Below are positions 24,425 through 35,073 of a stretch of DNA of 64,000 bases, piece after piece. The notes beneath the pieces are model-generated. The model had not been told where the DNA came from and ran no database searches. It saw nothing but the letters and a program-made list of their open reading frames with translations. Source of the stretch: Verrucomicrobiota bacterium (GTDB lineage: Bacteria > Verrucomicrobiota > Verrucomicrobiia > Limisphaerales > J093); the NCBI GenBank assembly GCA_029556615.1, contig JAKQDD010000079.1, positions 1-64,000 of the forward strand, in the 5' to 3' direction. Numbering within the stretch: the stretch's first letter is position 1; every line of letters begins with the position of its first letter. The position numbers and the translations under genes are program-made.

Positions 24425-27400
24425 CTATTGCTTGACGCGGTAGAACTTACGGACGGCGGTGGGCGCGATCCGGTAGCTGGGGGCGGCTGCGCCGGTCACG
24501 GCGGACCAGGAACCGTTCACGTCGGTTGCCTCCTCGAGGGTGCCGGAGTGCCAGAGCACCTCGACGTTGCCGCAGGACTCGAGCACGGTGAGAGAGACGG
24601 CTCCTGTGGTATCGAAGCTGACTCCTTGGAGGCCGACGCGGTGCATGCAGGCTGCCTCGTAAGGAGTGAGGACACGGCGCCAGACGGCCAAGTCGTCCAG
24701 TTCGGCTTCACCCGCCTCGGGGTATTGCCCGGTGGGGTCTTGGCCGATGGAGACATTCAATCCGGTATTGAGGTCCTGGGTGCCGGCGGCCCGTGAGTCC
24801 ACCTGCATGCCGTCGAGGTAGGTTACACCGTTGCCGGTGCGGTCGAAGGTATGCACCAAGTGATGCCACTGGCCATCGTTGATGCTGTTGTTGGGCCCAT
24901 AGATGCCGGTGTCACCCAGACCCCACGACCAGCCGCCGTACTTGTAGGAAGGGGCGAAGGTGAATCCGGGGTTGGTGTAAGCGTCTTGGGCGTTGCAGAG
25001 GAAGGGGAGGTCGCCGGGGGCGCCGGTGAACCGGACCCAATACGAGACGGAGAAGTCCTGGCTGGTGCCGAACTCGAGGTCGGCGGGTTTGCCGAGCGAG
25101 AGGTAGTTAGCCGTGACGGTGGTGACACCGCCGGCGGTTTGAACCACGGTGTTGTACTTGAAGGCCTGTGTTCCGATCTTGCCGGGGACGAAGACGGGCG
25201 AACCGGCTTCAGCGGCATGGTTGCCGCGCCCCGAGGAATCCTGGTAATTGCCGTCGAAAGGCAGGTGGAGCACGAGGCCTGTGGTGAGGTTGCAGAAAGT
25301 CGGCACGGGCAGGACCGTGAGGACTGCAGGGGGGGTCTCCGCAGAGCCGAGGGTATTGGAGGCAACGACCGTGAACTCGCCCGCGCTGGCCGGGCCGAGG
25401 TCATTGAGGGTGAGGGTGGTACCGGTGGCTCCCGGGATGGCGACGCCGCACTTCCGCCACTGCAGGGTGGGGGTAGGGACGCTCTCGACGGCGACCGACA
25501 AGGTAAGGCTGTCTCCGTTGAACGCCATGGTCGAGATGGGGTTGCTGGTGAAGCGCAGTGGGACCACGGTGAGCGTGGCGGGCTCGCTGGTGACGGAGCC
25601 TGCGGGGTTGGTGACGACGACCGTGTACGCGCCTTCGTCGGCCTCGGTGGCGGCGGTGATGGTGAGCGTGCTCGCGGTCGCGCCATCGATGGCCGTGCCG
25701 TCCTTGCTCCACTGGAAGGAGAGGGGAACGCTGCCTTCGGCAGAGACGGAGAACGTGGCATTGGCGCCGCCGACGACCTCGGTGCTCTGCGGTTGGGAGA
25801 CAATGGCAGGCTTGGTGGAGGCGCCGAAGGCGGCATTGTAATGGGCCCTGATCTGGTCGGGGGTCAGCACGCGGCTATAGACGGCCACCTCGTCGATGTC
25901 GCCGTTCCAGGCGCCGTTGACGGGGGTATTGGCGCCGCCGATGCGCAGCGGGCCGCTGGTGTTGCGCACGAAATCGCCGAACGGCCCCGCCACGAGTTCC
26001 CCGTCGCGGTACCAGCGATAGCCTTCGGCCTCCGACGCGGTGATGACCAGATGGGTCCACTTGCCGGAGACCCAATCACCCATGACGGAGTAGTAGAAGT
26101 AGTACTGATCGTTGTGACCGGCGCCGCCCCACCACGCGAGGCCATCGGCCACGTCGGTGCGCATGAAGAAACAGCCTTTCTTGGATTCGTAGGTTGAGAC
26201 CGCGATGTACTCGCCGGTGTCGGCGGTGGTGCGGACCCAGCATTCGAGGGTGGTCTCGGGGGTATTGAGGGCGGGCGCGAACGGGACAGACCCATAATTG
26301 TCGACGTTGCCATCGAGGGAGATGGCGGTATTGGCGTCGACGAGGGCGCCGGAGATGCCGCGGGTCATGGTTCCGTTGACAACGCCGTCGTGGCGTCCGA
26401 CCGCATCGAGGATGTCGGGTGAATCCTGGGTGTCATCCAGGCGCCACCATGCTACGGGGGCATCGGCGACGATGGCGGCGGCGTAGGTTCCTGGGGCGGG
26501 GACAATGACCTCGACGACCGCTTCGATACTGGTCTCGGAGCCGAGGGAGTTGGAGACTTCGACCACGTAGGTGCCGGTGTCGTCGGCGGTGGCACCATCA
26601 ATGGAGTAAGTGGCGTCGGTCGCCCCGGGGATCGGGTTGCCATTTTGCTTCCATTGGTACTCGAGGGCGCCGCCCTCGGCCTGAACGGCGAGGGTCCAGC
26701 TGCCTGTGGCGTAGAGGGTTCGTCCGACGGGTTGTGTGACGATGTAGGGTGCGGTGCTCACGGCATTGACCGTGACTGTCTGGGCGACACTGATGGCGGT
26801 ACCGGAGCCATTGCTGACCACGCAGTCGTAGTTGCCCGAGTCGCCGGTGGTGATTTTAGCCTTGGAGTAGGTCGCGCTTTGGGCACCGGCAATGTTCACG
26901 CCACCTTTGCGCCACTGGTAGCTGAGGGGCGGCGTGCCGCCGGCGTCGACGGTCACGGTGAGGGTATCGCCTGCGTAAACCGGGTCAGCCGGCAGTCGGG
27001 TGACACCGAACACGGTGGGGGGGACATTACCGGCGGCGGCGCCGTATTGGGTGTAGACTTCGCCGATGGTGAGCATGCGGTTGAAGAAGGCGACTTCATC
27101 GATGAGGCCGTTGAAGGTGCGGGTGGCGTCGCCGCTGGTGCTGCCGATGCAGGTCGTGGCGTCGAAGGGTTGGACTGGGGTGCCACTGTCGAAGTAGAAA
27201 GGTTCAGAGGTCCGGAACTGGGTGCCGTCATGGAGGCAGAGGATGACATGATCGGGGCGGGTGATGAGGCCGACGAAGGACCACTGGCCGGGCGGGATGG
27301 CGAGGCTGCTCTTGAAGGTGCCATCGACGGACCAATCGAACGTGAGCCCGTTGAGGTCGGAGGGATCGTAGCGCAGGCCGGCGGTGGTCTTGCTGCTCTT

Positions 27401-28558
27401 GCAGGCGAGGATGATGGCGTTGGCCAGTTGATCGCCATTGGGCTTGACCCAGGCGGTGATGGTGACCGCGTTGTCGGTGAGGTTTAGTGCAGGGACAGCG
27501 ACGTAGCCGCTGGCGCCGTCGAGTTGGACGGCCTTGTTGGCGGCGCCCATTCCGGGGAAGTCGGGGCTTTGCGGGCCTGTTTGTCCCGGTTTGGATGCGT
27601 AGAGGTAGGATCCATCGCCAGCGGCGCCGAGCGTGCCGAGGTTGACGGCGACAGGATCGGCAGGTTCAGCGAGGCGCCAGTAGCCGGTGGGTGCGTCGGC
27701 GAGGACGAGCTGGTGGTAGGGAGTGGCTGGGGAGGCGCTGGTACCGGCCTCGTAGTGGGCCTGGATTTGGGTCGGGGTGAGGGCCACGGGGTAGACGGCG
27801 GCTTCGTCGATCGAGCCTTTGTATGTCCAGTAGCCGCTGGCGCCATCGGCGCGGGCGCCGAACGTGAGGGGGATTGCGGAGTTGGAGATTGGGCGCGGTG
27901 TGCTTGTGAAGACCGAGCTCGCCGCCTGCGTTCCGTTGACGTAGAGTTTGATATTCGTGCCGTCGTAGACGCCGACGACATGGTACCACTGGTCTGTCGA
28001 GAGTGGGAGCGTGGCGGCAGCGCCGCTGAGGGCGGTCAATCCGCTGTTATTGTAATGACGGAAGATCCAGCCGTTACCGCCGGTGAGGGTGGTATCGCCC
28101 TGGTAGAAGAGCCAGCCGTTGCGTTGGGTGGTGCCTATGAACTCGACCGAGGCGGCCGGGCATTGGAGGGCGTTCGTTTGGCCCGGTTTGGCCCAGAACT
28201 CGACCGAGAACGGCCCGGTGGGGTTCCAGGCCTCGTCAAAGGGGACGCGGACGCGATTGCCGTCGATGACGCCGGGAAACCGCACCGCGGTATTGCCGGG
28301 GTCGCCGACCAAGGCGCCGGGAGCGCCGCGCACCACGTCGAGCATGAACTGCCCGTTGAACGCGGTGCCGCGCGTGCCGATATTGGCGGCAGTCGGCGTC
28401 GGAGACGGTTGCACGGTCTCGCCCAAGCGGTAGAAAGCAAGCGGCGACTGACTGAGGACAGTCGACTCGTAGTCTGCCTGGGCGGGGAGGATGGCGGCGA
28501 GGGCCAGGAGGGCGGCCCCCAGGGTTTTTGTGATTGGGTTGGTGTGGGTAGGTTTCAT
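24425..28558 (-). CDS. Giant secreted LamG/immunoglobulin-like domain protein
   Basis: A 1377-residue secreted protein. A signal peptide (about residues 1-28, ending PAQA) is followed by alternating modules. LamG/concanavalin-like domains lie around residues 60-265, 290-510, 700-915 and 1100-1310; each repeats the pattern AFYRLGE or GYWRLAE, GxVxxA then IDEVAVY and LTPxQIRAHY. Ig-like domains lie at about 515-690 (two) and 925-1090 (two), with the pattern PLSYQWRKGG then DSGNYDCVVSN. The last 60 residues (VEVLWHSGTLEEATDV, then FYRVKQ) resemble a C-terminal module frequent in verrucomicrobial surface proteins. Likely a carbohydrate-binding or adhesive surface protein; no catalytic motif is seen. 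It has its own terminator. Confidence 0.85.
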   Translation of the reverse strand: MKPTHTNPITKTLGAALLALAAILPAQADYESTVLSQSPLAFYRLGETVQPSPTPTAANIGTRGTAFNGQFMLDVVRGAPGALVGDPGNTAVRFPGVIDGNRVRVPFDEAWNPTGPFSVEFWAKPGQTNALQCPAASVEFIGTTQRNGWLFYQGDTTLTGGNGWIFRHYNNSGLTALSGAAATLPLSTDQWYHVVGVYDGTNIKLYVNGTQAASSVFTSTPRPISNSAIPLTFGARADGASGYWTYKGSIDEAAVYPVALTPTQIQAHYEAGTSASPATPYHQLVLADAPTGYWRLAEPADPVAVNLGTLGAAGDGSYLYASKPGQTGPQSPDFPGMGAANKAVQLDGASGYVAVPALNLTDNAVTITAWVKPNGDQLANAIILACKSSKTTAGLRYDPSDLNGLTFDWSVDGTFKSSLAIPPGQWSFVGLITRPDHVILCLHDGTQFRTSEPFYFDSGTPVQPFDATTCIGSTSGDATRTFNGLIDEVAFFNRMLTIGEVYTQYGAAAGNVPPTVFGVTRLPADPVYAGDTLTVTVDAGGTPPLSYQWRKGGVNIAGAQSATYSKAKITTGDSGNYDCVVSNGSGTAISVAQTVTVNAVSTAPYIVTQPVGRTLYATGSWTLAVQAEGGALEYQWKQNGNPIPGATDATYSIDGATADDTGTYVVEVSNSLGSETSIEAVVEVIVPAPGTYAAAIVADAPVAWWRLDDTQDSPDILDAVGRHDGVVNGTMTRGISGALVDANTAISLDGNVDNYGSVPFAPALNTPETTLECWVRTTADTGEYIAVSTYESKKGCFFMRTDVADGLAWWGGAGHNDQYYFYYSVMGDWVSGKWTHLVITASEAEGYRWYRDGELVAGPFGDFVRNTSGPLRIGGANTPVNGAWNGDIDEVAVYSRVLTPDQIRAHYNAAFGASTKPAIVSQPQSTEVVGGANATFSVSAEGSVPLSFQWSKDGTAIDGATASTLTITAATEADEGAYTVVVTNPAGSVTSEPATLTVVPLRFTSNPISTMAFNGDSLTLSVAVESVPTPTLQWRKCGVAIPGATGTTLTLNDLGPASAGEFTVVASNTLGSAETPPAVLTVLPVPTFCNLTTGLVLHLPFDGNYQDSSGRGNHAAEAGSPVFVPGKIGTQAFKYNTVVQTAGGVTTVTANYLSLGKPADLEFGTSQDFSVSYWVRFTGAPGDLPFLCNAQDAYTNPGFTFAPSYKYGGWSWGLGDTGIYGPNNSINDGQWHHLVHTFDRTGNGVTYLDGMQVDSRAAGTQDLNTGLNVSIGQDPTGQYPEAGEAELDDLAVWRRVLTPYEAACMHRVGLQGVSFDTTGAVSLTVLESCGNVEVLWHSGTLEEATDVNGSWSAVTGAAAPSYRIAPTAVRKFYRVKQ

Positions 28559-28604
28559 GGTTCGAGTTGAGGGGCGGTGGTGACGGTGACGGGCCGGGAA
28601 GGGG

Positions 28605-28650
28605 ACAAGAAAGCAATCCGCTCTGGCCGAACCGGGATCAGCCAGAGCGG
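28605..28650 (-). terminator. Terminator of the pseudopilin gene
   Basis: A perfect 10-bp stem CCGCTCTGGC/GCCAGAGCGG with a 13-base loop is followed on the minus strand by ATTGCTTTCTTG. It lies between the pseudopilin stop (28694) and the LamG gene start (28558), indicating the two are separately transcribed, or that readthrough is partial. Confidence 0.75.
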
Positions 28651-28693
28651 AAGCATCCGAAGCGCGCGATGAGGCTAGAGTCTGAGGGTTATG

Positions 28694-29560
<867 letters not shown>

Positions 29561-29748
29561 GTTCAACCTTGGAGGAAACCGGAATCTCGAGACGGAAGCG
29601 TCGCGTCGCGTCTCGAGTTCCGCAAGTTGCACTGGGTGCTTGTTTTGCCGCATTGATTCCCATCGGCACACCGAACCACATCACGAGACGAGCGGTAACC
29701 CCATCTCGCCATGCACGCCGAGGTGCCTCTGCCAAATTATGGACACGT

Positions 29749-29776
29749 TTATTAGCGTAAATGCCGCGGCTGTCAA
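29749..29776 (-). promoter_or_regulatory. Promoter for the pseudopilin gene
   Basis: On the minus strand TTGACA (29776-29771) and TAATAA (29754-29749) are 16 bp apart. Transcription would begin near 29742, leaving a leader of about 180 bases before the pseudopilin ATG at 29560. The surrounding 70 bp are unusually AT-rich for this DNA, and the divergent sensor kinase gene begins to the right. Confidence 0.6.
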
Positions 29777-29895
29777 CTTGGGATTTAAGATTTGAGATTG
29801 GCGGGCGAATGGCGAAGAGTGCGGCGGGGTTGGGGGGTGAGGCGTTGGGGATAGGGTCGGGCTTGCGGGCGATGGCGGTGGAGGGCAGGAGCGAC

Positions 29896-32800
29896 ATGAA
29901 GGCGATTAGCGGCAGGGCGGGGTTGGGGCCTGGCGTTTGGCGGCCGGGGTTGGCGGTGTCTTGGGTGATTCTGGGGTTCTTGTTTGGGGCGGGGTGTATG
30001 GAGCTGGCGGCGTCCTCGCAGACGTCGGGTCAGGGGGGTGTGCGGTTTGTGATTGACAGCTGGGACACGGACGAGGGGTTGCCGCCGAGCTCGCAGAATT
30101 CGGTGACCTCGATTTTGCAGGCGCGGGACGGGTTTCTATGGTTTGGGACGTTGAACGGGCTGGTGCGGTTTGACGGGCTGGAGTTTGTGGTGTTCGACGA
30201 GTCGAACACACCGGGCTTGGGGAGCAGCCGGGTGGTGGCGCTATTCGAGGATCGGAAGGGGGACCTTTGGATTGGGACGGAGACGGCTGGGGTTGTGCGG
30301 ATGTCGGGTGGGAAGTACACGAGCGTTGGGGTGGGGCAGGGGCGATCGGATTGTCGGATGGTATCGGCCTGTCAGGATCGGTCGGGAGGGATTTGGTTTT
30401 GCATGGCGGACGGGCAGCTCTGGCGGATGGCGGAGGAACGGTACTCGGTTTTTGTGTTGGGTTTGGATCGTCCGAGCAGCTACCGGGGGGTGGTGGCGGA
30501 CGCCGAGGGGCCCGTTTGGGTGGGGGCGGACGATCGGCTGGTGTCGGTGCGGCCGTTTCCGGTGCCTGGGGGGCTTGAGCCGCAGGTCGAGGTCGAGGTG
30601 GCGGTGGGGAAGCTGGATCGTTTGGTTGCGAGTGGGGGAGGCGGGTATTGGCGTTTGGCGGACGGGGTGGTGCAGCGATGGCGCGGGGGGCAGCTGGATC
30701 GGGATTGGGGCGCGTATCCATGGGGTCGGGTGCCGGTATCGGCGGCGGCGGAGGATGGGCAGGGCAATTTGGTGGTTGGGACGTTGGGCGGCGGGGTTTT
30801 CTGGTACGACGGCCAGGGGAAGGCGACGCGGATATCCTTGGGGGATCATCCGGCATTCAACATTGTATTGTCGCTGTGCATTGATCGGGATGGGACGCTT
30901 TGGGTGGGGACGGATGGGCGCGGTCTCTGTCGGGTGCGGCGCCAGGTATTCGAGGTTTGGGACCTTTCGTGGGGGGTATCGCTGGACGTGGTACAATCGG
31001 TGAGCGCGGACGATCGTGGGGGTATCTGGATTGGCTCGAACGGCGGGGGTGTGACGCATTGGAGGGAGGGGGAGATGCGCCAATACGGTTCGGCGGAGGG
31101 TTTGACGAACAGGCATGTCTGGGCGGTGCATGCGGATCGGGGTGGTCGGGTTTGGGCGGGGACGTGGGGCGATGGTTTATTCTGTCTGGCGGGGGAACGA
31201 TTTGAGCGGCCGCCGGGCGCGGAAGTGTTACCGCGGGTCATTCGGGCGATTTATGAAGATGCAGGGGGGCGGTTATGGTTGGGGACGCAGGGTGGACTGG
31301 CGGTGTGGGAAGGGTCGGCATGGCGGGTGTATACGCAGAAGGACGGGCTGAGTTCGGACGAAGTACGAGCGCTGGCGGAGGATGGGGTTGGCGGCATGTG
31401 GGTAGGGACAGGGGGCGGGGGGTTGAATCGGTTTCGCGGGGGTCGGTTTGAGGCGATCAGGAGGGGTGACGGTTTGCCGGCGGACGAGGTGACGTCGTTA
31501 TTGGCGGAAGCGGGCGGGGTTTTGTGGGTCGGGACTCGGGGTGGGGGGCTGGGGCGGTATGCGGGGGGCCGGTGGACGCGGTACACGACGCGGGAAGGGC
31601 TTTTGAGCAACAGCGTGGGGTATTTGCTTGATGATGAGCTTGGGCATCTTTGGGTGGGGTCGACGGCGGGGTTGATGCGGATCAAGAAGGCCGAGCTCGA
31701 GGCTGTGGCGGGGCGGGGTGCGGGGGTGGTGACGTGCCGGGCGTACGGCAAGCCGGACGGGTTGCCGACGCGGGAGTGCACGGCGGGTTCGCAGCCAGGG
31801 GCGGCGCGGGGCGGGGACGGCCGGCTTTGGTTTCCGACGGCGCGGGGATTGGCGGCGGTGCAGCCTTCGCGGCTGAATCCGAATCCGCGTCCGCCGCCGG
31901 TCCGGATCGAGGAGGTATTGGTCAATGGTCAGCCGCAGGTGTGGGAAGCGGGTGGGGATGGAGGGCCGCCGGTGCTGCGGGTATCGGCGGGGAAGGAGCA
32001 CCTTGAGATCCGGTACACGAGTCTGAATCTGGCGGCGGCGGATCGCGGTCGGTTCAAGTATCGATTGGACGCGGAGGGGGATGAGACGACCTGGACGGAG
32101 GCGGGGACGGACCGGGTGGCGAGGTATCCGCGGCTGCCGCCTGGCGAGTATCGATTTCACGTACAGGCGAGCAATGAGGATGGCTTATGGAACGAGGTGG
32201 GGAGCGTGTTACGGCTGGTGGTGGAGCCGCCGTTTTGGCGGACGTGGTGGTTTGTGGGTGGGGTGGTGGTGGTGTTATTGGGGGCGGTAACGGGCACGGT
32301 GCACACGTTATCGACGCAGCGGTTGCGTCGGCAGGTTGAGCGGTTGCGGCAGGAGGAGGCCTTGGAGAAGGAGCGGGCGCGGATTGCGCGGGACATTCAC
32401 GATCATCTGGGGGCGTGTCTGACGCAGGTGGCGTTATTGGGCGAGTTAGTGGAGGGGGACAAGGAGGATCCGGCGGAAGTCGAGGTGCACGCGCGGCAGA
32501 TCTCGCAAACGGCGCGGGACACGACGCGGGTATTGGACGAGATTGTCTGGGCGTTGAATCCGTCGAACGACACGGTGGAGAGCCTGATCACGTACGCGAG
32601 CAAGTACGCGCAGGAGTATTTATCGACGGCGGGGCTGCGATGTCGTTTGGACGTGCCTGGGGTGGTGCCGGCGGCGGTATTGCCGCCGGAGGTGCGGCAC
32701 AATGTGTTTCTGGCGTTGAAGGAGGCGGTGACGAACGTGGTGCGGCACGCGGGGGCCTCGGCGGTGTGGGTGCGGGTGCGGTTCGAGACCGGGGCGTTTG

Positions 32801-33042
32801 CGGTGGAGGTTGAGGACAACGGCCGCGGGTTGGGGTCGGTGGACCCGGCGGCGGCCCGGCTGAGGAACGGGTTGAGCAACATGCGTCGTCGGATGGAGGA
32901 GGTGGGCGGCCGATTCGAGCTGGGGTCGGCTGCCGACGGGGGGACGCGGGTTCGGCTGGTGGCGCCGCTGGTTTCGTGGCACGGGGGGGCGGGGCGCGGT
33001 CGAGCGTCGGTTGACGGTCCAGCGGGAAGGAGCGCGTCATGA
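29896..33042 (+). CDS. Beta-propeller/Y_Y_Y sensor histidine kinase (HisKA_3)
   Basis: A membrane sensor kinase of about 1048 residues. A signal peptide (LAVSWVILGFLFGAGC) leads into some twelve propeller repeats of the two-component-regulator type, pattern DxxGxLWVGTxxGGL, between residues 50 and 640 in the periplasm. The Y_Y_Y domain follows (LEIRYTSLNLAAADR, then KYRLD and YRFHVQASNEDG), one membrane helix (WWFVGGVVVVLLGAVTG), then HisKA_3 with RARIARDIHDHLGACLTQ (phospho-His in DIHDH) and the HATPase domain (DNGRGLG). The ATG at 29896 was chosen because it gives a proper signal peptide and has AGGAG upstream; a 135-base longer frame from 29761 overlaps the pseudopilin promoter. It overlaps its regulator by four bases. 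Confidence 0.88.
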   Translation: MKAISGRAGLGPGVWRPGLAVSWVILGFLFGAGCMELAASSQTSGQGGVRFVIDSWDTDEGLPPSSQNSVTSILQARDGFLWFGTLNGLVRFDGLEFVVFDESNTPGLGSSRVVALFEDRKGDLWIGTETAGVVRMSGGKYTSVGVGQGRSDCRMVSACQDRSGGIWFCMADGQLWRMAEERYSVFVLGLDRPSSYRGVVADAEGPVWVGADDRLVSVRPFPVPGGLEPQVEVEVAVGKLDRLVASGGGGYWRLADGVVQRWRGGQLDRDWGAYPWGRVPVSAAAEDGQGNLVVGTLGGGVFWYDGQGKATRISLGDHPAFNIVLSLCIDRDGTLWVGTDGRGLCRVRRQVFEVWDLSWGVSLDVVQSVSADDRGGIWIGSNGGGVTHWREGEMRQYGSAEGLTNRHVWAVHADRGGRVWAGTWGDGLFCLAGERFERPPGAEVLPRVIRAIYEDAGGRLWLGTQGGLAVWEGSAWRVYTQKDGLSSDEVRALAEDGVGGMWVGTGGGGLNRFRGGRFEAIRRGDGLPADEVTSLLAEAGGVLWVGTRGGGLGRYAGGRWTRYTTREGLLSNSVGYLLDDELGHLWVGSTAGLMRIKKAELEAVAGRGAGVVTCRAYGKPDGLPTRECTAGSQPGAARGGDGRLWFPTARGLAAVQPSRLNPNPRPPPVRIEEVLVNGQPQVWEAGGDGGPPVLRVSAGKEHLEIRYTSLNLAAADRGRFKYRLDAEGDETTWTEAGTDRVARYPRLPPGEYRFHVQASNEDGLWNEVGSVLRLVVEPPFWRTWWFVGGVVVVLLGAVTGTVHTLSTQRLRRQVERLRQEEALEKERARIARDIHDHLGACLTQVALLGELVEGDKEDPAEVEVHARQISQTARDTTRVLDEIVWALNPSNDTVESLITYASKYAQEYLSTAGLRCRLDVPGVVPAAVLPPEVRHNVFLALKEAVTNVVRHAGASAVWVRVRFETGAFAVEVEDNGRGLGSVDPAAARLRNGLSNMRRRMEEVGGRFELGSAADGGTRVRLVAPLVSWHGGAGRGRASVDGPAGRSAS

Positions 33043-33680
33043 TCTCGGTTTCAATTGTCGAGGATAACGAGCAGGTGCGGACGACTCTGGGGCGGCTGAT
33101 CAACCGGGCGGAGGGGTTTCGCTGTGCGAGCCAGTATTCGAACGCGGAGGCAGCGCTCGAGGGGTTACCCCGGGATCGGCCGGATGTGGTCTTGATGGAC
33201 ATCAATCTGCCGGGGATGAACGGGGTTGAATGTGTTCGCCGGGCGAAGGCGGCGATACCGGGTTTGCAGGTGGTGATGTTGACCGTGTATGAGGACACGG
33301 AGAACATCTTTGCGGCGCTTGCGGCGGGTGCGAGCGGCTATCTTCTGAAGCGGACGTCGCGGGCGGAGCTGCTCGAGGCGATCCGGGAGGTGCATCGCGG
33401 CGGGTCACCGATGACGACGCACATTGCGCGGAAGGTGGTGCAGTCGTTTCAACGGACGGGAGCATCGCCGCAGCCGACGGAGAACCTGTCGCCGCGGGAG
33501 GCGGAGGTGTTGGACTTCCTGGCGCGCGGTTTTCTCTACAAGGAGATCGCGGACAATCTGGGGATCAGTTACGAGACTGTGCACACGTACATTCGGAGGA
33601 TCTACGAGAAGCTCCAGGTGCGGACGCGGACGGAGGCGGTGGCGAAGTTTCTCGGGCATCGGGACCCGGGGGCGGGGTGA
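33039..33680 (+). CDS. NarL/FixJ-type response regulator
   Basis: A 213-residue regulator. The receiver domain (SVSIVEDNEQVR, phosphorylated Asp in VVLMDINLPGMNG, Thr in MLTVYED, Lys in GYLLKRTSRAEL) is followed by a LuxR-type helix-turn-helix (LSPREAEVLDFLARGFLYKEIADNLGIS, read as LSPREAEVLDFLARG then KEIADNLGIS). It is coupled to the sensor kinase by an ATGA overlap and is its obvious partner. Targets are unknown. Its stop codon runs straight into a G-rich tandem repeat. Confidence 0.95.
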   Translation: MISVSIVEDNEQVRTTLGRLINRAEGFRCASQYSNAEAALEGLPRDRPDVVLMDINLPGMNGVECVRRAKAAIPGLQVVMLTVYEDTENIFAALAAGASGYLLKRTSRAELLEAIREVHRGGSPMTTHIARKVVQSFQRTGASPQPTENLSPREAEVLDFLARGFLYKEIADNLGISYETVHTYIRRIYEKLQVRTRTEAVAKFLGHRDPGAG

Positions 33681-33730
33681 GGTCGGTGGGTCGGTGCGTC
33701 GGTGGGTCGGTGCGTCGGTGGGTCAGTGGG
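33681..33730. repeat. Short G-rich tandem repeats (GGTCGGTG unit)
   Basis: Between the response regulator and the convergent ftsZ stop, about 50 bases consist of the units GGTCGGTG, GGTC and GGTGCGTC repeated with slight changes, ending GGTCAGTG-GGTCAG. The units repeat at 4 and 12 bp. Such simple repeats can vary in copy number. No hairpin or coding content is seen. Confidence 0.8.
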
Positions 33731-35062
33731 TCAGTTGAGTGGGACGCCGCGTCGGATGTAGGTGGGGGTGTCGAGGTCTTCGCCGCGGTGGGTGGTGGGT
33801 TCACTTTTGGCGAAGCGACCTTTGGAGACGACTTCCAGTGGGAGGAGTTGCTGTCGGGAGGCGGCGCGTTTACGTCGGCGGCGTCCGTGGGCGGCGTTTT
33901 GGCGGGCGAGGATGGACTCTGCCTGTTCGGGGGAGAGTTGCGGGGGAGGGGCGACGTAGCGGGAGGGCGGGTGGGGATCGGGCTGGGCGCGGGGGGTATC
34001 GGGGGGTTCGGTGGGGAATGTGGAAACCGGGGGGTTGAATTCGGTGGTGGGGTTGGGGTTGGGGTCGGGATCGGATTTGCGGGTAGCGACGAGGGTAATT
34101 TCGAGGCGGCCGGCGAAGGCGGGATCGACGGCGGCGCCGAGGACGACCTGGGCTTGTTCGCAGTGTCGGTGGAGGTGTTCCATGGCGGTGCTGACGTCCT
34201 TGAGGGTGAGGTCGGGTCCGCCGACGAGGCTGACGAGGAGGGTTTGGGCGGTGGCGAGGAGGCGTCCGTCATCGAGGAAGGGGCTGGCCAGGAGGCGGTC
34301 GAGGACATCACGGGCCCGGTTATCGCCGGAGGCTTCGGCGGTGGCGAAGCAGCTTTCGGCCTGGCGTCCGCGGACGACGCGGCAGAGGTCGGCGAAGTCG
34401 ACATTAATGAGGCCGTCGCGGGTGATGAGGCGCCAGAGTCCGCGGAGGCCTGCGGCGAGGACATCATTGGTGAAGCGGAACGTGTCGAGCAGGCTGGTGT
34501 TTTCGTCGAGCAAGCGGGCGACCTTCTGATTGGGGAGGCAGAGGACGGCGTCGGCGGAGGTTTTGAGTTGGCGGAGGGCGGCCTGGGCCTGTTGTTGGCG
34601 TCGGCGGCCCTCGAAATCGAAGGGGAGGGCGACGAGGGCGAGGACGAGGGCCCCTGATTCCCTGGCGATTCGGGCGAGGACGGGTGCGGCGCCGGAGCCG
34701 GTGCCACCGCCGAGGCCGGCGACCACGATGACGAGGTCAGCGGTGGCGGTGAGTTCCCGGAGGAGGGTGGATTCGACTTCGGCGGCGGCGCGGGCGAGGT
34801 CGGGGTCACCGCCGGTGCCGAGGCCGCGGGTGAGGTTGGCGCCGAGGAGGATTTTCTCCGGGAGGGGGCATTGGGCGACGGCGCGCGCGTCGGTATGGAT
34901 GGCGGCGAAGGCGACTCCTTCGAGGGGGTCGCGGGTCATGGCTTCGAGCGCCTGGAGTCCGGCGCCGCCGACGGCGAGGACGCGGATTGCGGGGTGGCGG
35001 CGCGTGGCGGGGGCGGGGGTGGGGGATTCAGCGGTCACGGCGGGTTCGGGGGTGTGGGGCAT
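33731..35062 (-). CDS. ftsZ: Cell division protein FtsZ (divergent)
   Basis: A 443-residue tubulin-like GTPase that forms the division ring. The nucleotide signature GLGGGTGSGAAPVLA and the T7-loop LINVDFADL (catalytic Asp) are intact, as are NLTRGLGTGGDPDLARAAA and the C-terminal peptide DTPTYIRRG, expected to bind FtsA. Divergence is visible elsewhere: the N-terminal glycine loop reads AVGGAGLQALEAM, the usual NTDAQ is HTDAR, and the motif normally VIATG is LVATR. The linker (about 330-400) is Pro-rich. The ATG at 35062 starts 11 bases after the ftsA stop; a longer frame would begin inside ftsA. Last gene of the dcw cluster. Confidence 0.93.
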   Translation of the reverse strand: MPHTPEPAVTAESPTPAPATRRHPAIRVLAVGGAGLQALEAMTRDPLEGVAFAAIHTDARAVAQCPLPEKILLGANLTRGLGTGGDPDLARAAAEVESTLLRELTATADLVIVVAGLGGGTGSGAAPVLARIARESGALVLALVALPFDFEGRRRQQQAQAALRQLKTSADAVLCLPNQKVARLLDENTSLLDTFRFTNDVLAAGLRGLWRLITRDGLINVDFADLCRVVRGRQAESCFATAEASGDNRARDVLDRLLASPFLDDGRLLATAQTLLVSLVGGPDLTLKDVSTAMEHLHRHCEQAQVVLGAAVDPAFAGRLEITLVATRKSDPDPNPNPTTEFNPPVSTFPTEPPDTPRAQPDPHPPSRYVAPPPQLSPEQAESILARQNAAHGRRRRKRAASRQQLLPLEVVSKGRFAKSEPTTHRGEDLDTPTYIRRGVPLN

Positions 35063-35073
35063 GGGATGGGGCC

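Noticed and set aside
29761..29895. Earlier start for the sensor kinase at 29761
   Set aside because: It would place about 45 residues before a good signal peptide and overlap the divergent promoter; the ATG at 29896 has a nearby AGGAG.
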